From the NCBI RefSeq assembly GCF_051960575.1, contig NZ_JBQCEE010000335.1:1-12294 (forward strand): a stretch of 12,294 bases of DNA, written 5' to 3'. A program made the position numbers and the translations under genes. This stretch comes from JBQCEE01 sp051960575. Lineage in GTDB: Bacteria > Actinomycetota > Actinomycetes > Mycobacteriales > Jatrophihabitantaceae. Shown piece after piece: positions 1 through 6,616 of this stretch (position 1 is the stretch's first letter; each line of letters starts with the position of its first letter). The notes under the pieces were generated by a model, which did not search any database, had not been told where the DNA came from, and was given only the letters and a program-made list of their open reading frames with translations.

Positions 1-166
1 TGACCACCCACTGCAACTGCGCGGGGGTGGCCTCAGTCGCTCGGCCGATCGACGGCAGCGCGACGTTCGTGATGCTCACGTCGAGCAGCGTCATGAACAG
101 CGCGCTGCAGCAGGTCAGCAGGGCGAACCAGCGACGCGGATCCGGTTCGTCCCCCGCGTCCGCCAC
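1..166 (-). CDS. MFS drug-exporter-type transporter, N-terminal fragment
   Basis: Only the first 55 codons are present; the gene runs off the left edge. Read on the minus strand from a GTG at 166, it gives a short charged cytoplasmic head (residues 1-13), then a first membrane segment (about 14-38) containing LLDVSITNVALPSIG, and then ATPAQLQWVV. The LDxxIxNVALP signature at the end of TM1, followed by a Q-L-Q-W-V-V stretch, is characteristic of the DHA2 (EmrB/QacA-like, 14-TM) proton-coupled drug exporters. Substrate cannot be inferred from this part. The start is chosen because the cytoplasmic head has the usual length and because TACAGT lies exactly six bases upstream, fitting a leaderless mRNA; no good Shine-Dalgarno is present. 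The gene is divergent from the SGNH lipoprotein gene across 39 bp. Family assignment is secure for so short a piece; exact subfamily is not. Confidence 0.85.
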   Translation of the reverse strand, partial: MADAGDEPDPRRWFALLTCCSALFMTLLDVSITNVALPSIGRATEATPAQLQWVV

Positions 167-172
167 TCGTCC

Positions 173-178
173 ACTGTA
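173..178 (-). promoter_or_regulatory. -10 hexamer TACAGT for leaderless MFS transcript
   Basis: On the minus strand TACAGT is followed by six bases (GGACGA) and then the GTG start at 166. The hexamer therefore sits at -12 to -7 if transcription begins on the G of the start codon, the standard geometry of actinobacterial leaderless genes. No convincing -35 is visible; its place (196-201) overlaps the -10 of the opposite promoter. Confidence 0.6.
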
Positions 179-193
179 GGCAGCGCCGACGAC

Positions 194-199
194 TAGGCT
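194..199 (+). promoter_or_regulatory. -10 hexamer TAGGCT for leaderless lipoprotein transcript
   Basis: TAGGCT is followed by six bases (GACGCG) and then GTG at 206, so transcription would start on the first base of the start codon. It fits the TAnnnT consensus. There is no ribosome-binding sequence upstream of this GTG, which supports leaderless use. The expected -35 position (171-176) does not resemble TTGACA and overlaps the -10 of the divergent MFS promoter. Confidence 0.6.
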
Positions 200-205
200 G
201 ACGCG

Positions 206-1207
206 GTGATTGCATCGGTCGCGCGACGGACGCGCGCACTCGTCCTCGTCCCCGCCGCGGCGGCCGTGCTCGCCGCCTGCAGTTCGTCCGGTGGCGCGTC
301 GACCCCCTCGAGCGGCGCGACCGGCACGTCGTCCGCGACGACCGCGCCGGCCTCGACCGCCCCGGCGTCGTCGTCCGCGCCGTCGTCCGCGGCCACGTCC
401 GGCGCCGCGGCCGGCGGGCAGCTCTACGTGTCGATCGGCGACTCGTACGCCGCGGGCTACCAGCCGACCGGGCAGGGCCAGGGCCGCACCACCACGAACG
501 GATTCGCCTACCAGGTCGTCAGCAAGGCCAAGGCGAAGGGCCACGACTACACGCTGGTCAACTTCGGCTGCGCGGGCGCGACGACCGGCTCGGTGCTCAC
601 GTCGCCCGGCTGCAAGCCGAACCTCCTCGGCCCGGGCGCGCCGTCGTACACCCAGCCCCAGGCCGCTGCGGCGGAGGCCTACATCAAGGCCCATCGCGCG
701 CAGGTCGGGCTGATCACCGTCTCGCTCGGCGGCAACGACATCACATCGTGCGCGCTCGCCAAGGACGCCACGGGCTGCGTGATCTCGGCGCTCGGCACCG
801 TGAAGACCAACCTCGCGACGCTGCTGCAGGGCCTGCGCACGGCGGCGGGACCGTCGGTGCGCATCGTCGGCATCACCTATCCCGACGTCTTCCTCGGCGA
901 CCTGATCAACGGCAGTGCGGCGGCCAAGCAGCTCGCGCAGCTGTCGGTGACGGCGTTCAAGTCGCTCATCAACCCGGCGCTGCAGGCGGCCTACAGCGCC
1001 GCCGGCGCGCGGTTCGCCGATGTCACCACGGCGACCGGCGCGTACGAACCGCTCACCGACACGACCACGCTCGCGCCGTACGGGAAGATCCCGGTGCCCG
1101 TCGCCAAGGTGTGCTCGCTCACCTACTACTGCGAGTTCCACGACATCCACCCGCGCACGAACGGGTACGCGATCATCGCCGACCTCGTCGTCGGGCAGCT
1201 CGGATGA
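206..1207 (+). CDS. SGNH/GDSL-type esterase lipoprotein
   Basis: This is a 333-residue predicted exported lipoprotein hydrolase. Residues 1-25 form a lipoprotein signal peptide with the lipobox LAAC (lipidated Cys25). Residues 26-71 are a Ser/Thr/Ala/Pro-rich, low-complexity tether that would hold the enzyme off the membrane. The SGNH fold follows: block I is GDSYAAG with nucleophile Ser80, block III is GGND (175-178) with Asn177, and block V is HDIHP with His315. The acid partner is not at the usual DxxH place (residue 312 is His) but Asp313 is two before the catalytic His, as I recall from actinobacterial relatives with a DIHPN motif. Beyond the lipid Cys there are six cysteines in close pairs (122/136, 182/191, 303/309), suggesting three disulfides as in the Streptomyces scabies esterase type. 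The substrate is unknown; ester or lipid hydrolysis at the cell surface is inferred. The stop overlaps the next gene's ATG (ATGA), so the two are probably co-transcribed. Confidence 0.88.
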   Translation: MIASVARRTRALVLVPAAAAVLAACSSSGGASTPSSGATGTSSATTAPASTAPASSSAPSSAATSGAAAGGQLYVSIGDSYAAGYQPTGQGQGRTTTNGFAYQVVSKAKAKGHDYTLVNFGCAGATTGSVLTSPGCKPNLLGPGAPSYTQPQAAAAEAYIKAHRAQVGLITVSLGGNDITSCALAKDATGCVISALGTVKTNLATLLQGLRTAAGPSVRIVGITYPDVFLGDLINGSAAAKQLAQLSVTAFKSLINPALQAAYSAAGARFADVTTATGAYEPLTDTTTLAPYGKIPVPVAKVCSLTYYCEFHDIHPRTNGYAIIADLVVGQLG

Positions 1208-2880
1208 GCGAGCCGCAGGCCGTCACCTTCGCCGACCTCGACCTGTCCGCCGAGCTGGTCCAGGCGCTCGACGAGCTCGGCTACGAGGAGCCGACGCCCA
1301 TCCAGCGCGAGGCGATCCCGGCCGTGCTGAGCGGCCGCGACGTCGTCGGCCAGGCGGCCACCGGCACCGGCAAGACGGCGGCGTTCACGCTGCCGCTGCT
1401 GCAGCGCATCATCCCGGGCGGCGAGGCACCGCAGGCGCTCGTGCTCGTGCCGACGCGCGAACTGGCGATCCAGGTCGCCGAGGCGACGCAGCGCTACGGC
1501 CGCAAGCTCGGCACGCGCGTGCTCGCGGTCTACGGCGGCCAGCCGATCGGGCGCCAGATCCGCGCGCTCGAGGCGGGCGTCGACGTCGTCGTCGCCACGC
1601 CGGGCCGGGCCATCGACCACCTCACCCGCAAGACCGTGTCGTTCGACGACCTGCGCGTGGTGGTGCTCGACGAGGCCGACGAGATGCTCGACATGGGCTT
1701 CGCCGAGGACGTCGAGGCGATCCTCGGCGCCGTGCCCGACGGCCGGCAGACGGTGCTCTTCTCGGCGACCCTGCCGGCGCGCATCGACCGCCTGGTGTCA
1801 CAGCACCTGCACGACCCGGTGCGCATCAGGATCGCCCGCGAGCGCACGCCGGCCGAGACCGCGCGGGTGCGCCAGGTCGCGTACATCGTGGCGCGGCAGC
1901 ACAAGGCGTCCGCGCTCGGCCGCATCCTCGACATCGAGTCGCCGACGGCCGCGGTGGTCTTCTGCCGCACGCGCGAGGAGGTCGACACGCTGAGCCAGAC
2001 CCTCGGCGCGCGCGGCTACCGCGCCGAGGCGCTGCACGGCGGCATGACCCAGGACCAGCGCGACCGCGTGATGGCCCGCGTGCGCAACCGCACCGCCGAA
2101 CTGCTCATCGCCACCGACGTCGCGGCCCGCGGTCTCGACATCGACCACCTCACGCACGTCGTGAACTTCGACGTCCCGACCGACACCGACGCCTACGTGC
2201 ACCGCATCGGACGCGTGGGTCGGGCCGGGCGCGAGGGCGTGGCCGTCACGCTGGTCGAGCCGCGGCAGCACCGCCTGCTGAAGTCGATCGAGAAGGCCAC
2301 GAAGCTCAAGATCGCCGTCGAGTCGCTGCCCACCGTCGCCGACCTGCGCGCACGGCGGCTCGAGCTCACCCGCGGGGCGCTCGAGGCCGCGCTCGCCGAG
2401 GACGACTGGGAGCAGTACCGCGTCGTCGTCGAGGCGCTGACGAGCGACCACGACCTCATGGAGATCGCGCTCGCGGCGGTGAAGCTCGCCCACGAGGCCA
2501 GCGGCATCGACGACGACGAGACCGAGATCCCGACGGCGCCGGCGGCGCGTGAGACGCGTCCCGACCGGGACGGGCGCGATGGCGGCGGCGGTGACCGGCC
2601 ACGGCAGCCGCGCGCGGCGCAGGGCGAGACGTCGGTGATCTTCATCAGCCTCGGCCACGCCGCGAAGGTGCGCCCGCAGGACCTCGTCGGCGCGATCACC
2701 GGCGAGACCACCCTCTCGGGCCGGCAGATCGGCGCCATCGAGATCACGCACAAGTTCTCGACCGTCGAGATCCCGAAGGGCAGCGAGCGCGAGGTCATCG
2801 CCGGCCTGTCGAAGACGCTGATCAAGGGACGCAAGGCGCGCGTCGAGCGGTACAAGCCACCCCGCCGCGACAAGCCCTGA
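1204..2880 (+). CDS. DEAD-box ATP-dependent RNA helicase with DbpA-type RNA-binding domain
   Basis: A 558-residue cytoplasmic RNA helicase, complete by motif order: Q motif with the Phe at residue 9 and PTPIQ (30-34), motif I ATGTGKT (52-58), Ia PTRELA (83-88), Ib TPGR (132-135), II DEAD (156-159), III SAT (187-189), V ATDVAARGLD (303-312) and VI HRIGRVGR (333-340). A charged, Gly/Arg-rich linker (about 435-475) leads to a C-terminal DbpA/CsdA-type RNA-binding domain (about 476-550). This layout matches the DeaD/CsdA group, which remodels structured RNA in ribosome assembly and cold adaptation. The open frame continues upstream to 748, but that stretch lies inside the lipoprotein gene; the ATG at 1204 directly before the Q motif is the natural start. 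It has no Shine-Dalgarno and overlaps the preceding stop as ATGA, implying translational coupling. The family assignment is very secure; the exact cellular role is inferred. Confidence 0.95.
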   Translation: MSEPQAVTFADLDLSAELVQALDELGYEEPTPIQREAIPAVLSGRDVVGQAATGTGKTAAFTLPLLQRIIPGGEAPQALVLVPTRELAIQVAEATQRYGRKLGTRVLAVYGGQPIGRQIRALEAGVDVVVATPGRAIDHLTRKTVSFDDLRVVVLDEADEMLDMGFAEDVEAILGAVPDGRQTVLFSATLPARIDRLVSQHLHDPVRIRIARERTPAETARVRQVAYIVARQHKASALGRILDIESPTAAVVFCRTREEVDTLSQTLGARGYRAEALHGGMTQDQRDRVMARVRNRTAELLIATDVAARGLDIDHLTHVVNFDVPTDTDAYVHRIGRVGRAGREGVAVTLVEPRQHRLLKSIEKATKLKIAVESLPTVADLRARRLELTRGALEAALAEDDWEQYRVVVEALTSDHDLMEIALAAVKLAHEASGIDDDETEIPTAPAARETRPDRDGRDGGGGDRPRQPRAAQGETSVIFISLGHAAKVRPQDLVGAITGETTLSGRQIGAIEITHKFSTVEIPKGSEREVIAGLSKTLIKGRKARVERYKPPRRDKP

Positions 2881-2898
2881 CCGCACCGTCCGGGACGA

Positions 2899-2923
2899 CG
2901 CGCCTTCCCCCAGCGTGGGCGCG
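2899..2923 (+). terminator. Possible GC-rich hairpin after the helicase gene
   Basis: CGCGCC (2899-2904) can pair with GGCGCG (2918-2923) around a 13-base loop, 18 bases after the helicase stop. A second short stem, GGCCC (2927-2931) with GGGCC (2940-2944), follows. There is no T-tract, so this would be at best an actinobacterial-type non-canonical terminator. Such pairings arise easily by chance in DNA of this GC content. Confidence 0.2.
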
Positions 2924-2990
2924 GCGGGCCCAAGGTCCCGGGCCGGCGGCCGTTGGTTGAGTGCGCGGCGGGCGGGGCCGATGGGAGGAC

Positions 2991-5135
2991 GTGACGACCC
3001 TCCGCCGGCGCCCGCTGTCCGCTGCCCTCACGACCGTGCTCGCGACCGCCGCAGCCCTCGCGGCCGCGCCTGCGGCCGAGGCCGCCGCGGCGCCGGGCGT
3101 CACGACGGTCAAGGTCAACGTCGGCCCGCTCGCGGGCGGCACCCGCATCACCGTCGTGGGCTCCGGCTTCGTGCACGTGCGGGCCGTGCTGTTCGGCACC
3201 ACGGCCGGCACGCGCGTGCAGGTGCTCTCGTCGACCCGGCTGACCGTCACGGCGCCGCGGCACGGCGCCGGTGTCGTCGACGTGCACGTGCGCACGAGCG
3301 CCGGCACCTCGCGGTCGACGGTGCGCGACCGGTATACCTACCTGCCGGCGCCGACGGTCACCGCGCTGGCTCCCGCGGCCGGCGGGGTGGGCGGCGGCGA
3401 GCACGTCGTCGTGAGCGGCACCAACTTCAGCCACGTCGCCTCGGTCAGCTTCGGCACGGTGCGCGCCGCGTCGTTCTCGGTCGCGTCGACCGGCCGGCTC
3501 GTCGCCGTCGCCCCTGCCTCACAGGCCGTGAGGACCGTCGACGTCAGGGTGACGACCGCCGGCGGCACCTCGGCGCTCGGCGCCCACGACCGCTACACCT
3601 ACCGTCCCCGCCCGACGATCACGGCCGTGACCCCGGCGCAGGGTCCGCTCACCGGCGGCAACCGCGTGGTCATCGACGGCCACGACTTCACCGCGATCAC
3701 CCAGGTGCTGATGAACGGGCACGCGGCCTCCGCCGTCACCGCCGTCTCGCCCACGCGCGTGATCGTGACGGCACCGGCGGGTGTGGGCACCGGTGATGTC
3801 CGGGTCGTCGGTGTCTACGGCACGTCGCCCCTCACGACCGCCGACCACTACGCCGTCGTCGCCCGCCCGACGGCCCCCACGCGCGCGAGCGTGGTCGCCC
3901 CCGCCCCGGTGCCGGACGCCGGCCCCGCGCACGTGCTCGACACCGGCTGCACCGACACGACCTGCTACGCCGTCGGCTCCACCGCCGACGGCCAACCCCT
4001 CGTCGAGACGCTCGGTGACAGCGGCTGGACGCCGGCTGTCCTCGCGCTGCCCGCCGGCGCGACCGGCGGTGACCTCGCCGCGATCTGGTGCGGTAGCTCG
4101 ACCTGCGCGGCGGTCGGGTCCGCCGACGGCACCGACACTCCCCTCGTCGAGACCCTCGCCGACGGCACCTGGACGCAGGTCGACGGAGTCCTGCCGCCGG
4201 CGGCGACCTCCGGCAGCTACGACCGCATCGCCTGCGCCGGCGACGCGAGCACCTGCGTCGCGACCGGCACCAGCTCGAACGGCGTGCTGCTGGCGGCGTC
4301 GGTCGGTGGCACCTGGCAGGCGCAGGACGCGCCCATGCCCGGCCTCGGCCAGCTCGCCGACCTGACGCGGGTCGACGTCGCGTGCGCCGCGGCCGGCCAC
4401 TGCGTCTTCGTCGGCAACTGGGCCCCGACCAGCGGTTCCGCGCGCCCGCTCGTCGAGACCTGGAGCGGCACGACCTGGACGCCGTCGGTGGTGCAGCCGC
4501 CCGTGGTGAACGCCGCCACCGTCGGCGGGTCGGGCACCGCCGCCGCCATCGCGTGCCCGGCCGCCGGCTGCATGATCGCGGGCAGCTGGACGCCCGATCA
4601 GTCGCCCGCCTCGCGTCCGATGGTCGCCTCCGAGGCGAACGGTCTCTGGACGTCCACGCTCACCCCCATGCCTGCCGACGCCGACCAGACCGTCGACGCG
4701 GCGCTCACCACGATCGCGTGCAGCGCCGGCACCTGCACGGCGAGCGGCACCTACCAGGCCCCGCCGTCCAACGAGGTCGACCCGAGCTATCCCGACGGCT
4801 TCGTCGAGACCCTGCACGGCGGCATGTGGTTCGTGGGCGCGATGGCGAAGGGCAGCGCCGACATCTACCGCGTCACCGCGGACACGGTCTGCACGGACGC
4901 GACGCACTGCGTCTCGGTCGGGACCGACACGCCGCTCGGCAGCGACAGTGGCGTCGCCACCGGTGCGATCGCCGTCACCGGCCCCGGCGGCGCCACCCAG
5001 GCGGTCGCACCGCTGCCCGGCGACGCGTCCGACCTCTCGCTGTTCCACGTCGCGTGCAGCACGTCGGCCACCTGCGTCGCGGTCGGCCGGCTGTCGACGC
5101 CGCAGCAGTGGCTGCTGACGACGATCAGGCTGTGA
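2991..5135 (+). CDS. Secreted IPT/TIG-domain protein with eight-repeat putative beta-propeller
   Basis: A 714-residue predicted secreted protein. Residues 1-33 are a signal peptide (RRR, an Ala/Leu-rich core, Ala-x-Ala before about 30-34). Three IPT/TIG immunoglobulin-like domains follow (about 35-120, 121-207, 208-290), each with the GG...V.I.G..F motif and the second and third opening with P-T-(I/V)-T. Residues 310-714 are eight repeats of roughly 47-57 residues, each with a C-x(4-6)-C-(x)3-G core, often followed by PLVET and G-T-W-T. All 16 cysteines lie in these pairs: 320/325, 367/372, 415/422, 465/471, 522/527, 577/582, 634/640, 689/695. The spacing suggests propeller blades, each pinned by a disulfide. 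No sortase signal or C-terminal membrane helix is seen. The role is unknown; adhesion or glycan/protein binding is inference. The GTG at 2991 is preferred over the in-frame GTG at 2961 because the signal peptide is then normal and GGGAGG lies just upstream, though only two bases from the start. Confidence 0.8.
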   Translation: MTTLRRRPLSAALTTVLATAAALAAAPAAEAAAAPGVTTVKVNVGPLAGGTRITVVGSGFVHVRAVLFGTTAGTRVQVLSSTRLTVTAPRHGAGVVDVHVRTSAGTSRSTVRDRYTYLPAPTVTALAPAAGGVGGGEHVVVSGTNFSHVASVSFGTVRAASFSVASTGRLVAVAPASQAVRTVDVRVTTAGGTSALGAHDRYTYRPRPTITAVTPAQGPLTGGNRVVIDGHDFTAITQVLMNGHAASAVTAVSPTRVIVTAPAGVGTGDVRVVGVYGTSPLTTADHYAVVARPTAPTRASVVAPAPVPDAGPAHVLDTGCTDTTCYAVGSTADGQPLVETLGDSGWTPAVLALPAGATGGDLAAIWCGSSTCAAVGSADGTDTPLVETLADGTWTQVDGVLPPAATSGSYDRIACAGDASTCVATGTSSNGVLLAASVGGTWQAQDAPMPGLGQLADLTRVDVACAAAGHCVFVGNWAPTSGSARPLVETWSGTTWTPSVVQPPVVNAATVGGSGTAAAIACPAAGCMIAGSWTPDQSPASRPMVASEANGLWTSTLTPMPADADQTVDAALTTIACSAGTCTASGTYQAPPSNEVDPSYPDGFVETLHGGMWFVGAMAKGSADIYRVTADTVCTDATHCVSVGTDTPLGSDSGVATGAIAVTGPGGATQAVAPLPGDASDLSLFHVACSTSATCVAVGRLSTPQQWLLTTIRL
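3919..5132 (+). repeat. Eight Cys-paired protein repeats (putative propeller blades)
   Basis: These are protein-level repeats inside the IPT/TIG gene. The first Cys of each repeat falls at codons starting 3948, 4089, 4233, 4383, 4554, 4719, 4890 and 5055, so the period lengthens from about 47-50 residues in repeats 1-4 to about 55-57 in repeats 5-8. Typical cores are CYAVG, CAAVG, CVATG, CVFVG, CMIAG, CTASG, CVSVG and CVAVG. The DNA copies are diverged, so this is an old duplication, not a recent tandem expansion. Confidence 0.7.
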
Positions 5136-5733
5136 TCGCGGCGCGGCGGTGCACCGACACGGCGTAGCCGCCGTCGTCGAACGCCGCTTCGTCCCACGTG
5201 GCGAACCGCTCGACCAGGTCGAGCCCCGCGCCGGTGCACCACGCGTCGTACTCGTCCAGGCCGAACGGGGCGGCGGGCAGCGGCAGGTGCGCCGCGTCGA
5301 GCCCGAAGCCGGCGATCAACAGCCCACCCGGACGCAGCGACGCGGCCAGGTTCGTGACGACGGCCGCCTCGGTGCCCCGATCGACCAGCGGCACGACGTT
5401 GCCCGCAGCTACGACGACGTCGAACGGCTCGTCGGCCCGCCACGCGGCCAGGTCGGCCTCGACCCATCGCTGCGACGGGGCCCGTCGCCGCGCCTCGGCC
5501 AGCATGTCGGCGTCCGCGTCGACGCCCACGCACTCGAAGCCGAGCCCGACCAGGCGGATCGCCACCCGTCCCGTGCCGCAGCCGGCGTCGAGCACCCGCC
5601 CACCGGCGGGCGCCCGCCGGGCGCAGAAGCTCGCCTCGCCGTGCACGTCGTGCCCCGCCGCGGCGAGGCGGTCGAAGCGGGCGCCGTACTCGGCGCCCCG
5701 GTCGTCACCGGCGATGTCGGCCCAGCTGGTCAT
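5125..5733 (-). CDS. Class I SAM-dependent methyltransferase
   Basis: A 202-residue cytoplasmic protein with the Rossmann methyltransferase pattern: motif I VLDAGCGTGR (47-56) for S-adenosylmethionine, an acidic residue at the end of strand 2 in VGVDAD (69-74), VEADLAAW (91-98), and FDVVVAAGNVVP (104-115) in the motif IV position. LRPGGLLIAGF (133-143) is the usual post-IV strand. The length and the absence of extra domains match small-molecule methyltransferases of the Methyltransf_25/11 groups; the substrate is not predictable. The ATG at 5733 is preceded by GGATGGAGG ending one base from the start, which is tight for a ribosome site; TTGGAT (5740-5745, minus strand) lies exactly six bases upstream and may be a weak leaderless -10. 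The gene starts 20 bases after the FNT gene stops, and its last 11 bases overlap the convergent IPT/TIG gene. Confidence 0.85.
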   Translation of the reverse strand: MTSWADIAGDDRGAEYGARFDRLAAAGHDVHGEASFCARRAPAGGRVLDAGCGTGRVAIRLVGLGFECVGVDADADMLAEARRRAPSQRWVEADLAAWRADEPFDVVVAAGNVVPLVDRGTEAAVVTNLAASLRPGGLLIAGFGLDAAHLPLPAAPFGLDEYDAWCTGAGLDLVERFATWDEAAFDDGGYAVSVHRRAAITA

Positions 5734-5753
5734 GCCTCCATCCAACCGTGCCG

Positions 5754-6563
5754 TCAGTGCGCGTCGTCGCGCTCCTCGGCCAGCCGGTGCGTCACCCGCA
5801 GCGCCCGGATGCCGGTGACGAGCGTCAGGCCGCCGACCATGTTGCCGAGCGACGACCAGCCCAGGGCGGCCAGCCAGTCCCACCAGCTGTACGGCGCGGC
5901 GTTCGTGCAGAGGCCGGCGAACATGAAGATCGAGTCGAGCACCGAGTGGAACAGCTGCCCGCCGACCAGCACGAACGGCATCACCACCGCGGGCACCAGC
6001 TTGACCAGCAGATCGTCGGACGCGTGCTGCATGCGCGTGAGCAGGGTGATCACCACACCGGCCAGCACGGCCAGCCAGAACGACCGCCACGAGACACCGA
6101 GCCGCGCGTAGTGCGTGCCGGTGCTGATCGCGACCTCGTGCAGGTCGGGCAGCGCCGCCATGGTGATCGCCGCCATCACCAGCCCGCCGGCGAGGTTGGT
6201 CGCGAGGCTCACCACCCACAGGCGCAGCAGTTGCGTCCAGTGGCCCGGACGCGCCACGGCGGCGATGACCGGCACCAGGAAGTTCTCGGTGAACAGCTCG
6301 CTGCGTGCCAGCAGGAGCGCGATGAACCCGATCGAGAAGGCGAGCGCGGCCACCAGCTTGTCGCCCGTCGCGCGCTCGACGGTGAGGGCGGCGAGCACAC
6401 CGACGCCGACGTCGACCCCGCCGAGGAAGCCGGTGGCGAGCAGCGACGGCCACGGCCGCGCCAGCCGGTCGCTGCCCTCGCCGACGAGGCGGTCGAACGC
6501 CTCCTCGATCTCCGGCTCCTCGCGCCCGGGGTCCGGACGCGAGTTGCGCAGCGCACTGGTCAC
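5754..6563 (-). CDS. Formate/nitrite transporter (FNT) family channel, YfdC-like
   Basis: A 269-residue membrane protein. After a charged cytoplasmic head (1-36) there are about six hydrophobic segments (roughly 40-62, 69-88, 112-136, 158-178, 188-206, 230-253). It carries FNT hallmarks: SELFTENFL (88-96) at the first re-entrant region, TRMQHASD (176-183), the central pore histidine His206 in GGQLFHSVLD, and C-T-N-x-A-P-Y-S-W-x-D-W followed by LGNMVGG (239-245). FNT proteins form pentameric channels for small monovalent anions such as formate, nitrite or hydrosulfide; this sequence is closest in my memory to the poorly characterised YfdC branch, so the ion is unknown. The start is GTG at 6563, with TAGGTC six bases upstream (near-leaderless geometry). 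It follows the acyltransferase gene by 53 bp, so it may be in that operon or separately started. Confidence 0.87.
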   Translation of the reverse strand: MTSALRNSRPDPGREEPEIEEAFDRLVGEGSDRLARPWPSLLATGFLGGVDVGVGVLAALTVERATGDKLVAALAFSIGFIALLLARSELFTENFLVPVIAAVARPGHWTQLLRLWVVSLATNLAGGLVMAAITMAALPDLHEVAISTGTHYARLGVSWRSFWLAVLAGVVITLLTRMQHASDDLLVKLVPAVVMPFVLVGGQLFHSVLDSIFMFAGLCTNAAPYSWWDWLAALGWSSLGNMVGGLTLVTGIRALRVTHRLAEERDDAH

Positions 6564-6569
6564 GGGTGC

Positions 6570-6575
6570 GACCTA
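6570..6575 (-). promoter_or_regulatory. Weak -10-like TAGGTC before the FNT gene
   Basis: On the minus strand TAGGTC is followed by GCACCC and the GTG at 6563, placing it at -12 to -7 for a start-codon TSS. The last base is C rather than the strongly conserved T, so this is weaker than TAGGCT at 194 or TAGGGT at 11094. An upstream AGGGG is too far away to be an ideal ribosome site. Confidence 0.3.
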
Positions 6576-6616
6576 CCCCTGCGCGGGGGCCGCGCAACCG
6601 ACCCGGCGCGTGACGG

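Noticed and set aside
206..420. GC-rich Ser/Ala/Thr/Pro stretch as a possible DNA repeat or recombination site
   Set aside because: It is the low-complexity tether of the lipoprotein; no clear tandem unit is present at the DNA level.
748..1203. Upstream extension of the helicase frame to an ATG at 748
   Set aside because: The added 152 residues are Arg-rich and lie entirely within the SGNH lipoprotein gene; the ATG at 1204 fits the Q motif and the ATGA overlap.
1798..2886. Long minus-strand open frame antisense to the RNA helicase
   Set aside because: Its translation is Arg/Ala/Asp/Gly-rich low-complexity with no family motif, while the plus strand carries every DEAD-box motif. Long antisense frames are normal in DNA with this third-position GC.
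3519..5048. 509-codon minus-strand open frame antisense to the IPT/TIG gene
   Set aside because: Composition is Gly/Arg/Ala/Val-rich without motifs or a start signal; the sense strand has a signal peptide, IPT domains and regular Cys repeats.
5734..6597. Extension of the methyltransferase frame upstream to 6597 as a large fusion
   Set aside because: The extension is a shadow of the FNT gene in another frame; the Rossmann domain starts naturally at ATG 5733.
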